This document shows, piece by piece, positions 14,787 through 24,142 of a stretch of 53,734 nt of DNA. The stretch lies in the NCBI GenBank assembly GCA_000961805.1, contig LADV01000315.1, positions 1-53,734 on the forward strand, written 5' to 3'. Each line of letters opens with the position of its first letter. Within the stretch, counting starts at the first letter, position 1. The stretch comes from Peptococcaceae bacterium BRH_c23 (GTDB taxonomy: Bacteria > Bacillota_B > Desulfitobacteriia > Desulfitobacteriales > Desulfitobacteriaceae). A program made the translations under genes and the position numbers. The notes beneath the pieces were generated by a model, which searched no databases, was not told the origin of the DNA, and saw only the letters and a program-made list of their open reading frames with translations.

Positions 14787-15998
14787 TTATATCCCTAGTT
14801 CTCTAAGCCAACGTTGAATGATTTCTGACCAGGCATAATTGTCTTCAACAAATTGTCGTCCTTTTCTGCCCATCTCCAAGCAGTTTGGGTTCCCCTTTAA
14901 TTCGATAATCGCTCGCGCTAAATCTTCACTGTTTTCTGGTTCTACAATCACACCGCCACCTGAAGAAAGGATTAGTTCAACTGCCTCCCCTTCACCAGAA
15001 TAGATCACCGGAACCGCCGAACCAAGTGCCGGGAACATTTTCGAGGGGCGCGCTCCCTCAAAGAGCTTATTTTTCTTCAAGGGTACAATACTTGCTGAGG
15101 ACAAAGAGAAGTACCTCGGCATTTCCTGAACTGGTTGAAAATCCACAAAACTGACCTTGGATAATCCCTTTTCCTGTACGAGTGCCTCGAGCATCGGTTT
15201 CTCAGTACCATCGCCCACAAACAGGAATCGGACGTTTGCTTCATCTTTAAGTAATTCGGCTGTTCGAATGACGGATTCAAGACCCTGAGCATAGCCCATA
15301 GTGCCGGCGTAGATTAAGACAAAATCTTCCTCTTTAAGGCCCAGCTTCAGAGCCATTTCCTGATCTCGTTCACGAGGTGCAAATAGATCCAGGTTCACCC
15401 CGTTCGGTAGAAAGGTGACCTTTTCCTTGGGCACGCCTCGCTTCACCAACGAGTCACGAATCCCTTCTGTTTGGCAAGATATTTTCCAGGCTTTACGATA
15501 AAGTAGTCTCTCTAGCCCTTCTGCAGTCCTGATCATCCATTGGCTGTTGACGAGTCCCAAGGCAACGGCTGATTCTGGCCAGAGATCCGAAATATTCATA
15601 ATAATACGTGTCCGAGTAAGCCACCCATAGATTAAGGCCGTGATTCCGAGAAAAAGTGGTGGAGACTCAAAAAATAGAATATCTTGTTTTCCTGCTTTGC
15701 TTAAGCCCCAGAATGAGGAGCCAACAAAGGAAAAATAATTAAGCAAGCGCTTCCAGAATCGTCCTCGTTGCACGGGATAAATCCAAGTCCGCCAAACTGG
15801 AATTCCCTCCACCTCATCCTTCATCCGCCAACGTCCTCGGTATTGCGGTGGAATCACGCCACTCGGATGATTAGGAAATGCAGTAACGACCGTTACCTGA
15901 TGCCCATTTGATTGCAACCCTTTAGCGACTTCTTTGAGCCGAACCTGTGCAGCACCAGACTCTGGTGGAAAGTATTGTGTCAGCATTAAGATGCGCAA
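14787..15998 (-). CDS. GT4-family glycosyltransferase (WbuB-like)
   Basis: The 403-residue GT-B enzyme starts MRILMLTQYFPPESGAAQ, the acceptor-domain opening of WbuB-like transferases. It continues with FPNHPSGVIPPQYRG, a hydrophobic patch around 105-130, NISDLWPES (about 137-145), and the donor domain LIYAGTMGYAQGLE (about 228-241), with FVGDG (about 258-262) and the late SKMFPALGSAVPVI. The WbuB family adds N-acetyl-fucosamine-like sugars in O-antigen clusters; the sugar here is unknown. The usual E-x7-E near the end is altered, with SGEGEAVEL in its place. It follows the FemAB gene across a 148-bp AT-rich gap containing TATAAT at 16070-16065 (minus). Confidence 0.85.
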   Translation of the reverse strand: MRILMLTQYFPPESGAAQVRLKEVAKGLQSNGHQVTVVTAFPNHPSGVIPPQYRGRWRMKDEVEGIPVWRTWIYPVQRGRFWKRLLNYFSFVGSSFWGLSKAGKQDILFFESPPLFLGITALIYGWLTRTRIIMNISDLWPESAVALGLVNSQWMIRTAEGLERLLYRKAWKISCQTEGIRDSLVKRGVPKEKVTFLPNGVNLDLFAPRERDQEMALKLGLKEEDFVLIYAGTMGYAQGLESVIRTAELLKDEANVRFLFVGDGTEKPMLEALVQEKGLSKVSFVDFQPVQEMPRYFSLSSASIVPLKKNKLFEGARPSKMFPALGSAVPVIYSGEGEAVELILSSGGGVIVEPENSEDLARAIIELKGNPNCLEMGRKGRQFVEDNYAWSEIIQRWLRELGI

Positions 15999-16146
15999 TT
16001 AGACCTTACTCCTTCAAACCTACTTTTTTTACCTTAAAACTTTCCAGATCATACTTAGTTAAATATTATACAATATCTTTGTTCTTTAAATCCGGTCTTA
16101 TCCTATAATAATCACTACATAAGATCCTTATTAGGCTTTGTCATAA

Positions 16147-17169
16147 CTAGGATCGTTTAAGGAATTTTTTAATCGTTTCACCGTGTTTGGCATATACCGT
16201 TCGGCCAACTTTAGCAGCGATGGTCCGGTTCCGGTAAGCATAAAGATAATTTCGCTCCGTGCTGCCAAAACTCTTTTTGAATTTAGCAATACTGGGGATA
16301 TTGGCCCCTACCATATCATAAAGCTGAATACCCAGAGCCTGAGCTCGTTTTAAGTACTCCCACTGAATGAGATTATTCGGCACGACTTTATTGTACTCTC
16401 GATCGGATACTCCGTCTAGGTAATAACTCACATTCCTGTCCCGAGGAAAGATTCCCCCTGCTATAATCTTGCCTTCATAACGAGCAAGTAAAACCACCAA
16501 ATCTCCACTCGGATATAGGTTCTGCCAAAGGGATGTGAAGTATTCCTTGCTAAAGGGAGGTTCTTTCTCCTGACGATGGTAAACCCCACATGAGAGATCA
16601 TAATACAGATCCAGCCACTCTTCAAGGGTTTGAGCTTCAACTACCTCGACCCCAGATTTCTCGGCTTTGCGTATGGCATTGCGGCATCGCACTTCCAGCC
16701 CCGCCCAAAGGGGTTCTAACTCGTTGGGAATCTGTAAATCTAAGGTGGTGAGTTGCTCCACAGTGTACCCGTTTTGTTCGAGGTCTTCTTTTCCCATTAC
16801 TTCTGGAAGACCGAGTTCAAGATAGTCTAAACGGTTTTTTGAGGCGTACTCTTCGAGGGCCGATAATACATCGGCCATGGATACATCGCCCAATGGACCG
16901 CTGTGAGGGGTGGCCGCACCAGAGAGTGGGCTACCTGCTAATTTGAGCAGGCTCATTTTTCGCTCGACTAAAGGGAGTAAACCCTTCAGTGCTCCCATTT
17001 CGTCAAATAAACCCAGGCGGTTAACTCGTAAACCAAATCCCACTTCTATGATTTCTTGCCATTCCCAACGGTGGAAAAGTGACCCCAAAGGCATGCTCTT
17101 TTGAAAATCCTGCCAAGCTTCGCGCTCAACTGGCTGTAATTTTAGGCTCACGTTTTTTCTCACTCCCAA
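16147..17169 (-). CDS. FemAB-like GNAT acyltransferase of exopolysaccharide loci
   Basis: The 340-residue protein has the tandem-GNAT layout of the FemAB/peptidoglycan-bridge family: SLFHRWEWQEIIEVGFG at about 30-46, VRCRNAIRKAEKSGVEV at about 161-177, and a second lobe with GGIFPRDRNVSYYLDGVSDR (about 245-264) and NNLIQWEYLKRAQALG. Related proteins recur in exosortase-type exopolysaccharide loci and are presumed to attach an amino acid or acyl group to an amino sugar, using aminoacyl-tRNA or acyl-CoA. The start overlaps the preceding polymerase gene by 44 bp, so translation is likely coupled. The substrate is not known. Confidence 0.75.
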   Translation of the reverse strand: MGVRKNVSLKLQPVEREAWQDFQKSMPLGSLFHRWEWQEIIEVGFGLRVNRLGLFDEMGALKGLLPLVERKMSLLKLAGSPLSGAATPHSGPLGDVSMADVLSALEEYASKNRLDYLELGLPEVMGKEDLEQNGYTVEQLTTLDLQIPNELEPLWAGLEVRCRNAIRKAEKSGVEVVEAQTLEEWLDLYYDLSCGVYHRQEKEPPFSKEYFTSLWQNLYPSGDLVVLLARYEGKIIAGGIFPRDRNVSYYLDGVSDREYNKVVPNNLIQWEYLKRAQALGIQLYDMVGANIPSIAKFKKSFGSTERNYLYAYRNRTIAAKVGRTVYAKHGETIKKFLKRS

Positions 17170-18595
17170 CGTTATCGGCGATACTAAAGAGCATTCCCAT
17201 GCTGATCCAGATCAGAGGATCCTCAAAAAAACGGGCTTCGGCTTGTGAGCTGATGAAAACTGTTGTAATCCATAGGAAATAACCCACACCGGTGATATAC
17301 CGGTCAACTTCGTTTTCGTTTTCGTTTCCGCTTCCATTTCTACTTCCGTTTTCATTTCCGTTTTCATTTCTGTTTTTATTTTGGTTTTTACTTTGGTTTT
17401 TACTTCTGCTATGCTCGAGCCCACCCTTACGTAATCGCCAAAGTACCCGCATCAAAGCTAACCAGACCCAGGTCAGGGCAGCCAGTCCTATTAATCCCAG
17501 TTCTGCTGCAATCGTGAGCAGGGTTGTATGCGAGAGGGTTGCCCCCTCAACATCTGGGATCACTGTTTTCAAGTACAGGTATTGAGTTAAAAACATTTTC
17601 TGAAAGCCACCTAATCCTACCCCAACGACCGGATGATCTGTGAACATTGCCCAGGCCGCTTTCCAGAGATATTGCCTCTGGGCATCTAAAGCGCCAAATC
17701 CTTCCCGAAATGTCAGCAGACGCTGCCAAATGGTGGGGCGCATAGCCAAAATCACTGTTCCGATGAGTCCCAAGAACCCAATGGGCAGAATCATCTTTTT
17801 CCGTGGAATCAGCAGGAGCATAAGTACTAAGACCATCGCCAAAGTAAGAAGTCCGCTGCGGGAGAGTGTAATGGCTAACCCCCCCAGCAAACCCAAAAGG
17901 GATCCCATATAAATTATACGTTTCCGCACTTCGGTATTAAGGTATTGGAGAATTAAATTTGCTACAATCGCTAAAATTAGATACCGAGCAAAAATATTCG
18001 GATCGACAAAGGTCGCGTTAACACGGGCAATCATGCCCTCAGCCAAATATCCCCGCCAAATAAAATGGCGTGTCACACCTTCATAAAGGGCCAGTGGGAC
18101 CATCGCCACCCCAACCCAATGTACAACTCGAAAAGGCCAGAGGATGTGTTTGCGTTCTGTAAGCAGGCCAATGCTAAGATAAAGGGAAAATAAGGTCAGC
18201 AATCGAACAACTTCAACGACTGTATTACTTCGATCGACGGAATAAAGGAAGCTCAAGGCACCGACTACAATATAAATCATAAGCGCTCGAGTTAAGTAAT
18301 GAGTTAGGATTACTTTTAGTTCTCGGCGTTTTTCTGGTTCTATCCAAAGACACCTAAGGGCCGCCCCAATGATACCAAGGGTTAGAAGACGAGCGAGACT
18401 ATTTATCTGAGAACCAAGCGGTCCCAAAGGAGGAAACCACTCAATAGAAATCTCTAAAGCGATCGCTCCTGCTAGTAACCAAATTAAGACTGCTGGCTTT
18501 TTCCAGCCCCAATAGAGTACTGTAGCTACACTAGCCAAGAAAAACAGCCATTTTAAGATGAGAAGCCCCATGTTAGCTCTCTCCTTCCACTTCAA
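17126..18595 (-). CDS. O-antigen ligase/polymerase-like membrane protein
   Basis: The 489-residue protein has about ten membrane segments and the large external loop of the Wzy_C/O-antigen ligase family (PVVGVGLGGFQKMF, about 316-329, a GxGxG-like patch, then ATLSHTTLLTIAAELGLIGL). It would polymerise repeat units or transfer a finished chain outside the membrane. A strange 33-residue run of Asn, Lys, Glu, Gly and Arg (about 395-428) lies before the last helix and is encoded by a 6-bp repeat (17310-17412). A second such protein is at 25270-26604, so one may polymerise and the other ligate. The start overlaps the deacetylase-like gene by 23 bp. Confidence 0.82.
   Translation of the reverse strand: MKWKERANMGLLILKWLFFLASVATVLYWGWKKPAVLIWLLAGAIALEISIEWFPPLGPLGSQINSLARLLTLGIIGAALRCLWIEPEKRRELKVILTHYLTRALMIYIVVGALSFLYSVDRSNTVVEVVRLLTLFSLYLSIGLLTERKHILWPFRVVHWVGVAMVPLALYEGVTRHFIWRGYLAEGMIARVNATFVDPNIFARYLILAIVANLILQYLNTEVRKRIIYMGSLLGLLGGLAITLSRSGLLTLAMVLVLMLLLIPRKKMILPIGFLGLIGTVILAMRPTIWQRLLTFREGFGALDAQRQYLWKAAWAMFTDHPVVGVGLGGFQKMFLTQYLYLKTVIPDVEGATLSHTTLLTIAAELGLIGLAALTWVWLALMRVLWRLRKGGLEHSRSKNQSKNQNKNRNENGNENGSRNGSGNENENEVDRYITGVGYFLWITTVFISSQAEARFFEDPLIWISMGMLFSIADNVGSEKKREPKITAS
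17310..17412. repeat. Degenerate 6-bp tandem repeat inside the polymerase gene
   Basis: Units such as CGTTTT, CATTTC, TTTTAC and TTGGTT repeat for about 100 bp, coding in the minus direction for alternating Asn-Lys/Glu/Gly. The multiple of three keeps the reading frame open. Confidence 0.7.
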
Positions 18596-20243
18596 GTGTA
18601 ACTAAAGTTTGGACTGGAAAATCGATATAACCGTCTCCCGCCTCATAGGGAACGGAAGCCACCCGAACCTTATGAGGGTCGAGATGTAGGCGAATTCGAA
18701 CGGGCGGGATCGTAGGTCTACGCTCTTGGTTTTGGTCTGAGTTTTGGTCCTGATTTGGGAGAGTACACGAAATCTGCCATTGTGTCCCTTGGATCTTAAG
18801 TTCGACCTTACACTGACGTCTTAAAGTAAACCAACGTAGAACATCTCTTGGTACGGCGATCCAGGCACCATCTGCCCTCCCCTGTTCAATCAAGCGTTCA
18901 TAGACTTCTCCCCAATAACGGGGAGCGGTAAAACTCTGATTATGCCAGAGTAAACTTACTGCTCCACCCAAGCGCTTTGCCCAGTCCAAAATCGGTTTTG
19001 CCTTGTGAAAGGCATCCTCCCGATTTAAGTCAAGGTGCTCCTCTCCCAAAAGGGCACCGTCTTGGATATGGAGCGGAAGTTCCCAGAGAGTCTGGCAATT
19101 CAGCGGATGGTAGGGTTGCAGGGTTCCAGCACGAAAGCCGACAACTTCATTGAATCCAAACGTCGCATCATACAGGAATCTACCCTCTTCCAATACCTTA
19201 AAGGATTCTGGGGATTGAAAGTATAGCCAGTGCATTCGAACCCCAATCTCATCCCGTCTGGTCAGATTAGCGATACGGCTATGTTCGGCCCAGGCTGAAG
19301 GTTCGTTATGCCAAGCATCAATACCATGGACCCCTGCCTCCCATCCACCCTCTTCCAAGTGGTTGAGCAATTCTTTATAAGTACTCACGTCATAATACGA
19401 CGCTCTGTTTGTCGGCGCACTTTCTATATCTCTGTCTTTGTCAGTCTCATTATCTTTGTCTTTATTTTTCCTTAATCGTTCCGGCAAAATACCCGGTTTC
19501 TCTGGAAAGGGCATAAAATAAAGACTCGACCGAACCCCTAAGCGTTTCTCCAGCTCGAGAAGCTTTGGCAGGGCCCGCTGCCAGACATCATGCCCAACTC
19601 CTAGCTTCGCCGCCCACGTTCTGGCCATTTCCCAAATCGTGCGGAAGTGTTCTGACGTCTGTACCTTTCCCCCTCGCCAGCGTTTCCAATTCAGAACCGA
19701 ACTACGGTAGAAATATCCCAAAAAGGTGCGGGCAATAGGCATTTCCTTAAGGCTTAAGATATCGATGTCATGGGTTAACGTCATGGCATAGGAATATCCC
19801 CAGGGGATGGGCGGGAGTTCTATGTAATTTCTAACTTCCTGGCGTAAGACCTCACGAATTTCCTCGAGGATCAGATCGAAGGTAGGCTTGCTCACGTCCT
19901 TTTCGGTATACTCTCGACCATCCATAAGCAGGCGAGTCCCCTCCAGACCAAGATTAAATGCAAACGTCTTGATTCGAAGACCTGAGTTTTCTCCGCTTAC
20001 CGGCCCACAGACCAAGATTAGAGTATTAGTCTTTAGTCCTCTTAAGCTGGAGAGGGAAATTCCATCAACTAAGATCGCCTTGTATTCGGAAAATGTCTCG
20101 CATTGTGAAACCACACCCCAGTCCACTCCCAAGAGACCCGCGATCTCTCTATAAACCGGCTTTAGGTGTTCTGAGACGAAAAACCCCACTTGTCCTGATC
20201 TTGATCCTTGTATCGTTTTTTGTGCTTCGCTCACGAAGCTCAC
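18573..20243 (-). CDS. Polysaccharide-deacetylase-like protein with an N-terminal extension
   Basis: The 556-residue protein has a NodB-like core: MTLTHDIDILSLKE (about 152-165) carries the catalytic Asp pair, VHGIDAWHNE (about 300-309) the metal His, and VSLLWHNQSF (about 437-446) the late His. This matches the deacetylase subgroup carrying an extra N-terminal domain (about 1-130, perhaps DUF7033). The C-terminal part is beta-rich and may bind carbohydrate. Two low-complexity inserts are seen, KDKDNETDKDRD (about 263-274) and NQDQNSDQNQE (about 497-507), both from short tandem repeats. It starts with GTG at 20243, overlapping the epimerase stop by 4 bp. No signal peptide is seen. Activity is inferred. 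Confidence 0.7.
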   Translation of the reverse strand: MSFVSEAQKTIQGSRSGQVGFFVSEHLKPVYREIAGLLGVDWGVVSQCETFSEYKAILVDGISLSSLRGLKTNTLILVCGPVSGENSGLRIKTFAFNLGLEGTRLLMDGREYTEKDVSKPTFDLILEEIREVLRQEVRNYIELPPIPWGYSYAMTLTHDIDILSLKEMPIARTFLGYFYRSSVLNWKRWRGGKVQTSEHFRTIWEMARTWAAKLGVGHDVWQRALPKLLELEKRLGVRSSLYFMPFPEKPGILPERLRKNKDKDNETDKDRDIESAPTNRASYYDVSTYKELLNHLEEGGWEAGVHGIDAWHNEPSAWAEHSRIANLTRRDEIGVRMHWLYFQSPESFKVLEEGRFLYDATFGFNEVVGFRAGTLQPYHPLNCQTLWELPLHIQDGALLGEEHLDLNREDAFHKAKPILDWAKRLGGAVSLLWHNQSFTAPRYWGEVYERLIEQGRADGAWIAVPRDVLRWFTLRRQCKVELKIQGTQWQISCTLPNQDQNSDQNQERRPTIPPVRIRLHLDPHKVRVASVPYEAGDGYIDFPVQTLVTLEVEGES

Positions 20244-21307
20244 CCTCTTTTCCCTTCCATGGCCGCCACGATCTCTGCACTGGCCCGACCGTTACCATAA
20301 AGATTTTCTAGATAAAGTGGCAAGGGTTGGTTGCGGTAATTCATGACTGCTCCCACAATCTCCTCCGGATTGGCGCCCGTAAGGGTATTCCAACCCGTAT
20401 TCACGGTCTCTACCCATTCAGTTTCATCTCTTAGAGTCACACAAGGAACTTGCCATAGATACGCTTCTTTCTGGACACCTCCAGAGTCTGTCAGAATGAA
20501 TTCCGCCTCTTTTTCTAAAAAAATCATTTCTAAATATCCCACAGGCTCTATAACATCAACATTCTTTGGTATCGTCAGATGGTGATCTTTGAGGAGTTTC
20601 TTAGTTCGTGGATGTAGAGGGAGCACAATCTGTCCCTCGATTTGGGCAAAAGCATGCATAATCCCCTGAAGCCGACTCGGATCATCCGTATTTTCGGCCC
20701 GATGCACGGTGGCTAAAAGGTAGGATTTCTTCGGATAACGAAGGTTCTTCTGAAGACTTCGTTCCTCTGCCCGCCGAGCATGGTAGTAAAGGGCATCCGC
20801 CATAACATCTCCGGTCCGTACTACCCCTTGAGTTAGGCCTTCCAGACTGAGATTTTTCACGGCCTGATCAGTCGGGCAAAACATCAGAGTTGAGATATGA
20901 TCTGTCAGCACTCGGTTCACTTCTTCTGGCATCTGACGATTATAACTCCTCAACCCCGCTTCAACATGAGCAATCGGAATATGCAGCTTTGCTGCGGCCA
21001 AAGCACCTGCCAAGGTGGAATTTGTGTCTCCATAGACGAGAACCCAATCGGGTTTTTCCTTCAGGAGTATCTCTTCTACTCTAGTTAACATTTCTCCCGT
21101 TTGAGCACCATGCTGTTTTGAACCAACCCCTAGAAAGTAATCGGGCTTGGGAATTCCTAATTCTTCGAAGAACACATCCGACATTTGGTAATCGTAATGT
21201 TGACCAGTATGGATTATTTTCTCCTCATGGTTTTTCCGTAAAGCCTCTGAAAGCGGCGCGGCTTTTATAAATTGAGGTCTTGCACCCAGGACGGTAATCA
21301 CCTTCAT
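20240..21307 (-). CDS. wbpI: UDP-N-acetylglucosamine 2-epimerase family, WbpI-like
   Basis: The 355-residue non-hydrolysing epimerase starts MKVITVLGARPQFIK and has YGDTNST (92-98), HVEAGLRSYNRQMPEE (114-129), HRAENTDDPS and TDSGGVQKEA. As I remember the families, classic UDP-GlcNAc epimerases (WecB/MnaA) carry HGDTTTT and FPEE, whereas YGDTNST with MPEEVNRVLTDH is the WbpI/WlbD form, which epimerises UDP-GlcNAc(3NAc)A to the mannuronic acid. The other four enzymes of that route are in this cluster (26623, 27996, 29395, 30629), supporting the specialised reading. Plain UDP-ManNAc formation remains the alternative. It precedes the deacetylase-like gene with a 4-bp overlap. Confidence 0.82.
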   Translation of the reverse strand: MKVITVLGARPQFIKAAPLSEALRKNHEEKIIHTGQHYDYQMSDVFFEELGIPKPDYFLGVGSKQHGAQTGEMLTRVEEILLKEKPDWVLVYGDTNSTLAGALAAAKLHIPIAHVEAGLRSYNRQMPEEVNRVLTDHISTLMFCPTDQAVKNLSLEGLTQGVVRTGDVMADALYYHARRAEERSLQKNLRYPKKSYLLATVHRAENTDDPSRLQGIMHAFAQIEGQIVLPLHPRTKKLLKDHHLTIPKNVDVIEPVGYLEMIFLEKEAEFILTDSGGVQKEAYLWQVPCVTLRDETEWVETVNTGWNTLTGANPEEIVGAVMNYRNQPLPLYLENLYGNGRASAEIVAAMEGKRG

Positions 21308-21445
21308 GCTTCTTGCTCCTTGTATATCGAATTAGTTAATTGCCTAGCTATCAACACAACCCATTTTCACGATTTTATGCGACTCGTGACCTTTTAGCAA
21401 GTAAAGTGGAGTGGGACAACTGACCTGTCCCCTCGTCCCTTGCCT

Positions 21446-22876
21446 CTAACTCCTCGGTTTTAACCGACTTGTCACCTGGCGGACGAGATACCCACCAATG
21501 CGTCGAAAATCATTATCGAGACTGATCAGGATTATTAAATATAAGGTTCCGGCAATGGCCGCTGATGTTAAAGGGTGAAGATGACGAAGGAAATAGGCAG
21601 TGAGGCCCATAGCCAGTGAGGCTAAGAGAACGATAGGAAGTTGTTTGAAGGTTTGAAGTTTATAAACGTAACGCCGAACAACCCAGTAGAACGCAACGTA
21701 GACATACAATTCGGTGATCAATGTCGCTACGCTCGCTCCATATATCCCATAGCGAGGAATTGCATATAGATTAATCACGATATTTATTAAAGCGGCACTA
21801 CCCTGAATCTTTGCACGGGTCCATTGCCGATCTGTGGTTGTCAACACATCCCCCAGGGAGAAACTCAGGCATTCCAGAGCAAAAAACCAACTTAGAATCA
21901 TCATGATCGGAACAGACTCTGGAAAACGACCGTTATAAAGCCAGGTCAACAATGGATCTGCTAAAACAAACAGTAGAACACTCCCGGGAATTCCAACTGC
22001 ACTTAAGACTTTAAAAATCTTTTCGATGGTTCCTCGATGTTTTTCCTTACTTTCCACTCCGAGCTGGAATAGAATTGGGTAAAGTACGCTCGTTAAAATC
22101 CCCGGTATAAACAAGAGAATTGCAATTAAGCGATAGGCTGCCGAATAAATCCCAACCTCTACTGGGGGACGCATTAAGGAAAGCAAGAATATATTGATCT
22201 GGAAATAAACAAATAAAAATATGACTGCAATCCCGTAAGGAAAGCCAGCCTTGAGCATACCCGCTAGGCGGGAGAGGTCAAACTCAAGTCGAATATGACG
22301 CCGTAGGTGGACATATAAAAAAAAGGAAATTAAAATCGCTGTTGTTAATTGAGCAACGGTGATCAGCAGTACATTTCCCTGTTTAACCACAACCAAAATT
22401 GTTATAGCACCAATGAGAAATGTCGAAGCGAACTGATACAGGGCTGCGAAATACATTTGTTGTTTTGCTTGAAAGTAGTTATAGACGGTTGCGTCTAAGG
22501 CATTCAACCCACTGGCTAGACCAAGGACCATGATCATCCCTCGAATTGACTCGTTATAGCCTGCTGGATACATTAGAGCCAGCATAAGCGCATAGATCGC
22601 CAGCGAAGTAATCACCTTAAATAAGAGTGTATTTCCGAGATAAAGCGGTAAAACACGTTCATCCCGAGAACCCTCTTGAACCATATAGTTACTTAATCCA
22701 AAATCCGCAAAGAGGATAAACGTACTGACAAAGGCGAGGGCAGCGCTGTACTCTCCGAATATTTCTGGTCCTAGATAACGAGCGACTGAGATTCCCACTA
22801 CAGCGGAAATCGCTTTGGAAAGCACACTAGCCACACTTAATGCGGCAGCATTCTTAAGGACTAAACGAAGTTCCAC
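21446..22876 (-). CDS. Wzx-type polysaccharide flippase (MOP superfamily)
   Basis: The 476-residue protein has about 12-14 hydrophobic helices. Its N-terminus is typical of PST/Wzx flippases (LRLVLKNAAALSVASVLSKAI, then GISVARYLGPEIFGEYSAALAF). Positive loops lie between helices, and KIQGSAALINIVINLYAIP near 350 is a family hallmark. It would move the undecaprenyl-linked repeat unit to the outer face of the membrane, where the O-antigen ligase/polymerase-like proteins act. The 138-bp gap to the epimerase gene holds GGGACAACTGACCTGTCCC (21412-21430), one of the GGGAC-type foldbacks scattered in this window. Confidence 0.87.
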   Translation of the reverse strand: MELRLVLKNAAALSVASVLSKAISAVVGISVARYLGPEIFGEYSAALAFVSTFILFADFGLSNYMVQEGSRDERVLPLYLGNTLLFKVITSLAIYALMLALMYPAGYNESIRGMIMVLGLASGLNALDATVYNYFQAKQQMYFAALYQFASTFLIGAITILVVVKQGNVLLITVAQLTTAILISFFLYVHLRRHIRLEFDLSRLAGMLKAGFPYGIAVIFLFVYFQINIFLLSLMRPPVEVGIYSAAYRLIAILLFIPGILTSVLYPILFQLGVESKEKHRGTIEKIFKVLSAVGIPGSVLLFVLADPLLTWLYNGRFPESVPIMMILSWFFALECLSFSLGDVLTTTDRQWTRAKIQGSAALINIVINLYAIPRYGIYGASVATLITELYVYVAFYWVVRRYVYKLQTFKQLPIVLLASLAMGLTAYFLRHLHPLTSAAIAGTLYLIILISLDNDFRRIGGYLVRQVTSRLKPRS

Positions 22877-22890
22877 CGGAGTCCTCCCTT

Positions 22891-24141
22891 CTATCGAGTC
22901 ATGATCTCCTCATAGATCTTTAAGGTCTTCTGGGCATTGTATTCCCAAGTAAATTGGCGACTGACCAAGTCTTTGCCCCGGGTTCCCATCACCTTGGCTT
23001 GGCTTGGATTCCTAAGGAATTCCCGGATTGCCTCAGTAAGAGCCAAAACGTCCCTTGGCGGAACTGCCTTGCCCACTGATTCTTGGGCCAGGACCTCTGA
23101 GATCCCCTCTCCAGTTGTGCCAATAATCGGTTTGCCGTGAGCCATGGCCTCTAAATATACGACCCCAAAGGCTTCGTTCCAACTCGGCAAGATAAAGACT
23201 TCACACTGGGCCATTTCTTCCATGGCCTCATGATGGGGCAGACTTCCCAGGAACACGACATGGCTGTGTAATCCTAATTCCTTAGTTAGAGCTATCAGTT
23301 CAGCCCGTTCTGATCCGTCTCCCACAATTCGGTATTCTAAGTCTGGGAATTCGCGAATTAGCTCTGGCAGTGCCTTTATGACCACAGCATGCCCTTTATC
23401 CGGGCGCAGGAAACCGACCGTAAGCAGACGACGTCTCGACGTCTTTAGTCCTTGCTCTAATCCCTGCTCCGAATAGGTTCCTTGAAGTTCTGATCCCTGC
23501 AGATCTAGGCCCTGCAGTTCTAAGGGCTTAACTACGTCTTGTAAATCCACGCCATTATAGATAATCCTATATTTCTCAAGTTGCCCCGCCCAAGTTTCCA
23601 GTGCATATTGGCTTCTGAGTTTTTGGCTGACTAGGATAACTGCCGCTGCGCCTTTGAGCGTTGTTCGGACACTCTTAGCACAAGTTCGACTACGGTTCAA
23701 GGTGTACGCGAAATCTTGACCATGGATTGTAACGACTACTGGGATATTATACTTCAATCCGAAGCTCAGAGCCGCAGCACCATCGGGGTGAGCGACATGG
23801 GCATGAATAATATCCACACCTCGTCTGATTTGGTCAGTAAAAACTCTTTGTAGCCCATAAGCATAAGTCTGGGGGTAGTACTCAAAAAATAAAGACCGAG
23901 GGAATTCTATCACACGGGGGTGGAATACCGGGAATCCATCGGGTTGCTCCTTAAAGGGAACCCAGGGATAACCTCCCCATTTTCCTCGTCCAGCCATAAA
24001 TCTTGGCATCCAGGGCACTGGAGCTACGACGTTCACTTCTACCCCAAGACGCGCCAAAGCTCTAGCCTGCTGGCGCACAAAAATTCCACCTAGGGGGCTA
24101 ACTGAATTTGGATACATGTGAGAAAGCATTAAAACGCGCAT
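22891..24141 (-). CDS. GT4-family glycosyltransferase
   Basis: The 416-residue GT-B protein opens MRVLMLSHMYPNSVSPLGGIFV, has HAHVAHPDGAAAL (about 114-126), the donor-site stretches LLTVGFLRPDKGH (about 239-251) and YRIVGDGSERAEL (about 270-282), and the retaining-enzyme E-x7-E motif in EAFGVVYLEAMAHGKPIIG (about 336-354). A low-complexity insert with the core LQGLDLQGSELQG (about 211-223) lies between the two Rossmann domains, where extra sequence is tolerated; it is encoded by a 12-bp repeat. The gene lies one base before the next GT4 gene's stop codon, so the two are tightly coupled. The sugar cannot be predicted. Confidence 0.86.
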   Translation of the reverse strand: MRVLMLSHMYPNSVSPLGGIFVRQQARALARLGVEVNVVAPVPWMPRFMAGRGKWGGYPWVPFKEQPDGFPVFHPRVIEFPRSLFFEYYPQTYAYGLQRVFTDQIRRGVDIIHAHVAHPDGAAALSFGLKYNIPVVVTIHGQDFAYTLNRSRTCAKSVRTTLKGAAAVILVSQKLRSQYALETWAGQLEKYRIIYNGVDLQDVVKPLELQGLDLQGSELQGTYSEQGLEQGLKTSRRRLLTVGFLRPDKGHAVVIKALPELIREFPDLEYRIVGDGSERAELIALTKELGLHSHVVFLGSLPHHEAMEEMAQCEVFILPSWNEAFGVVYLEAMAHGKPIIGTTGEGISEVLAQESVGKAVPPRDVLALTEAIREFLRNPSQAKVMGTRGKDLVSRQFTWEYNAQKTLKIYEEIMTR

Positions 24142-24142
24142 C

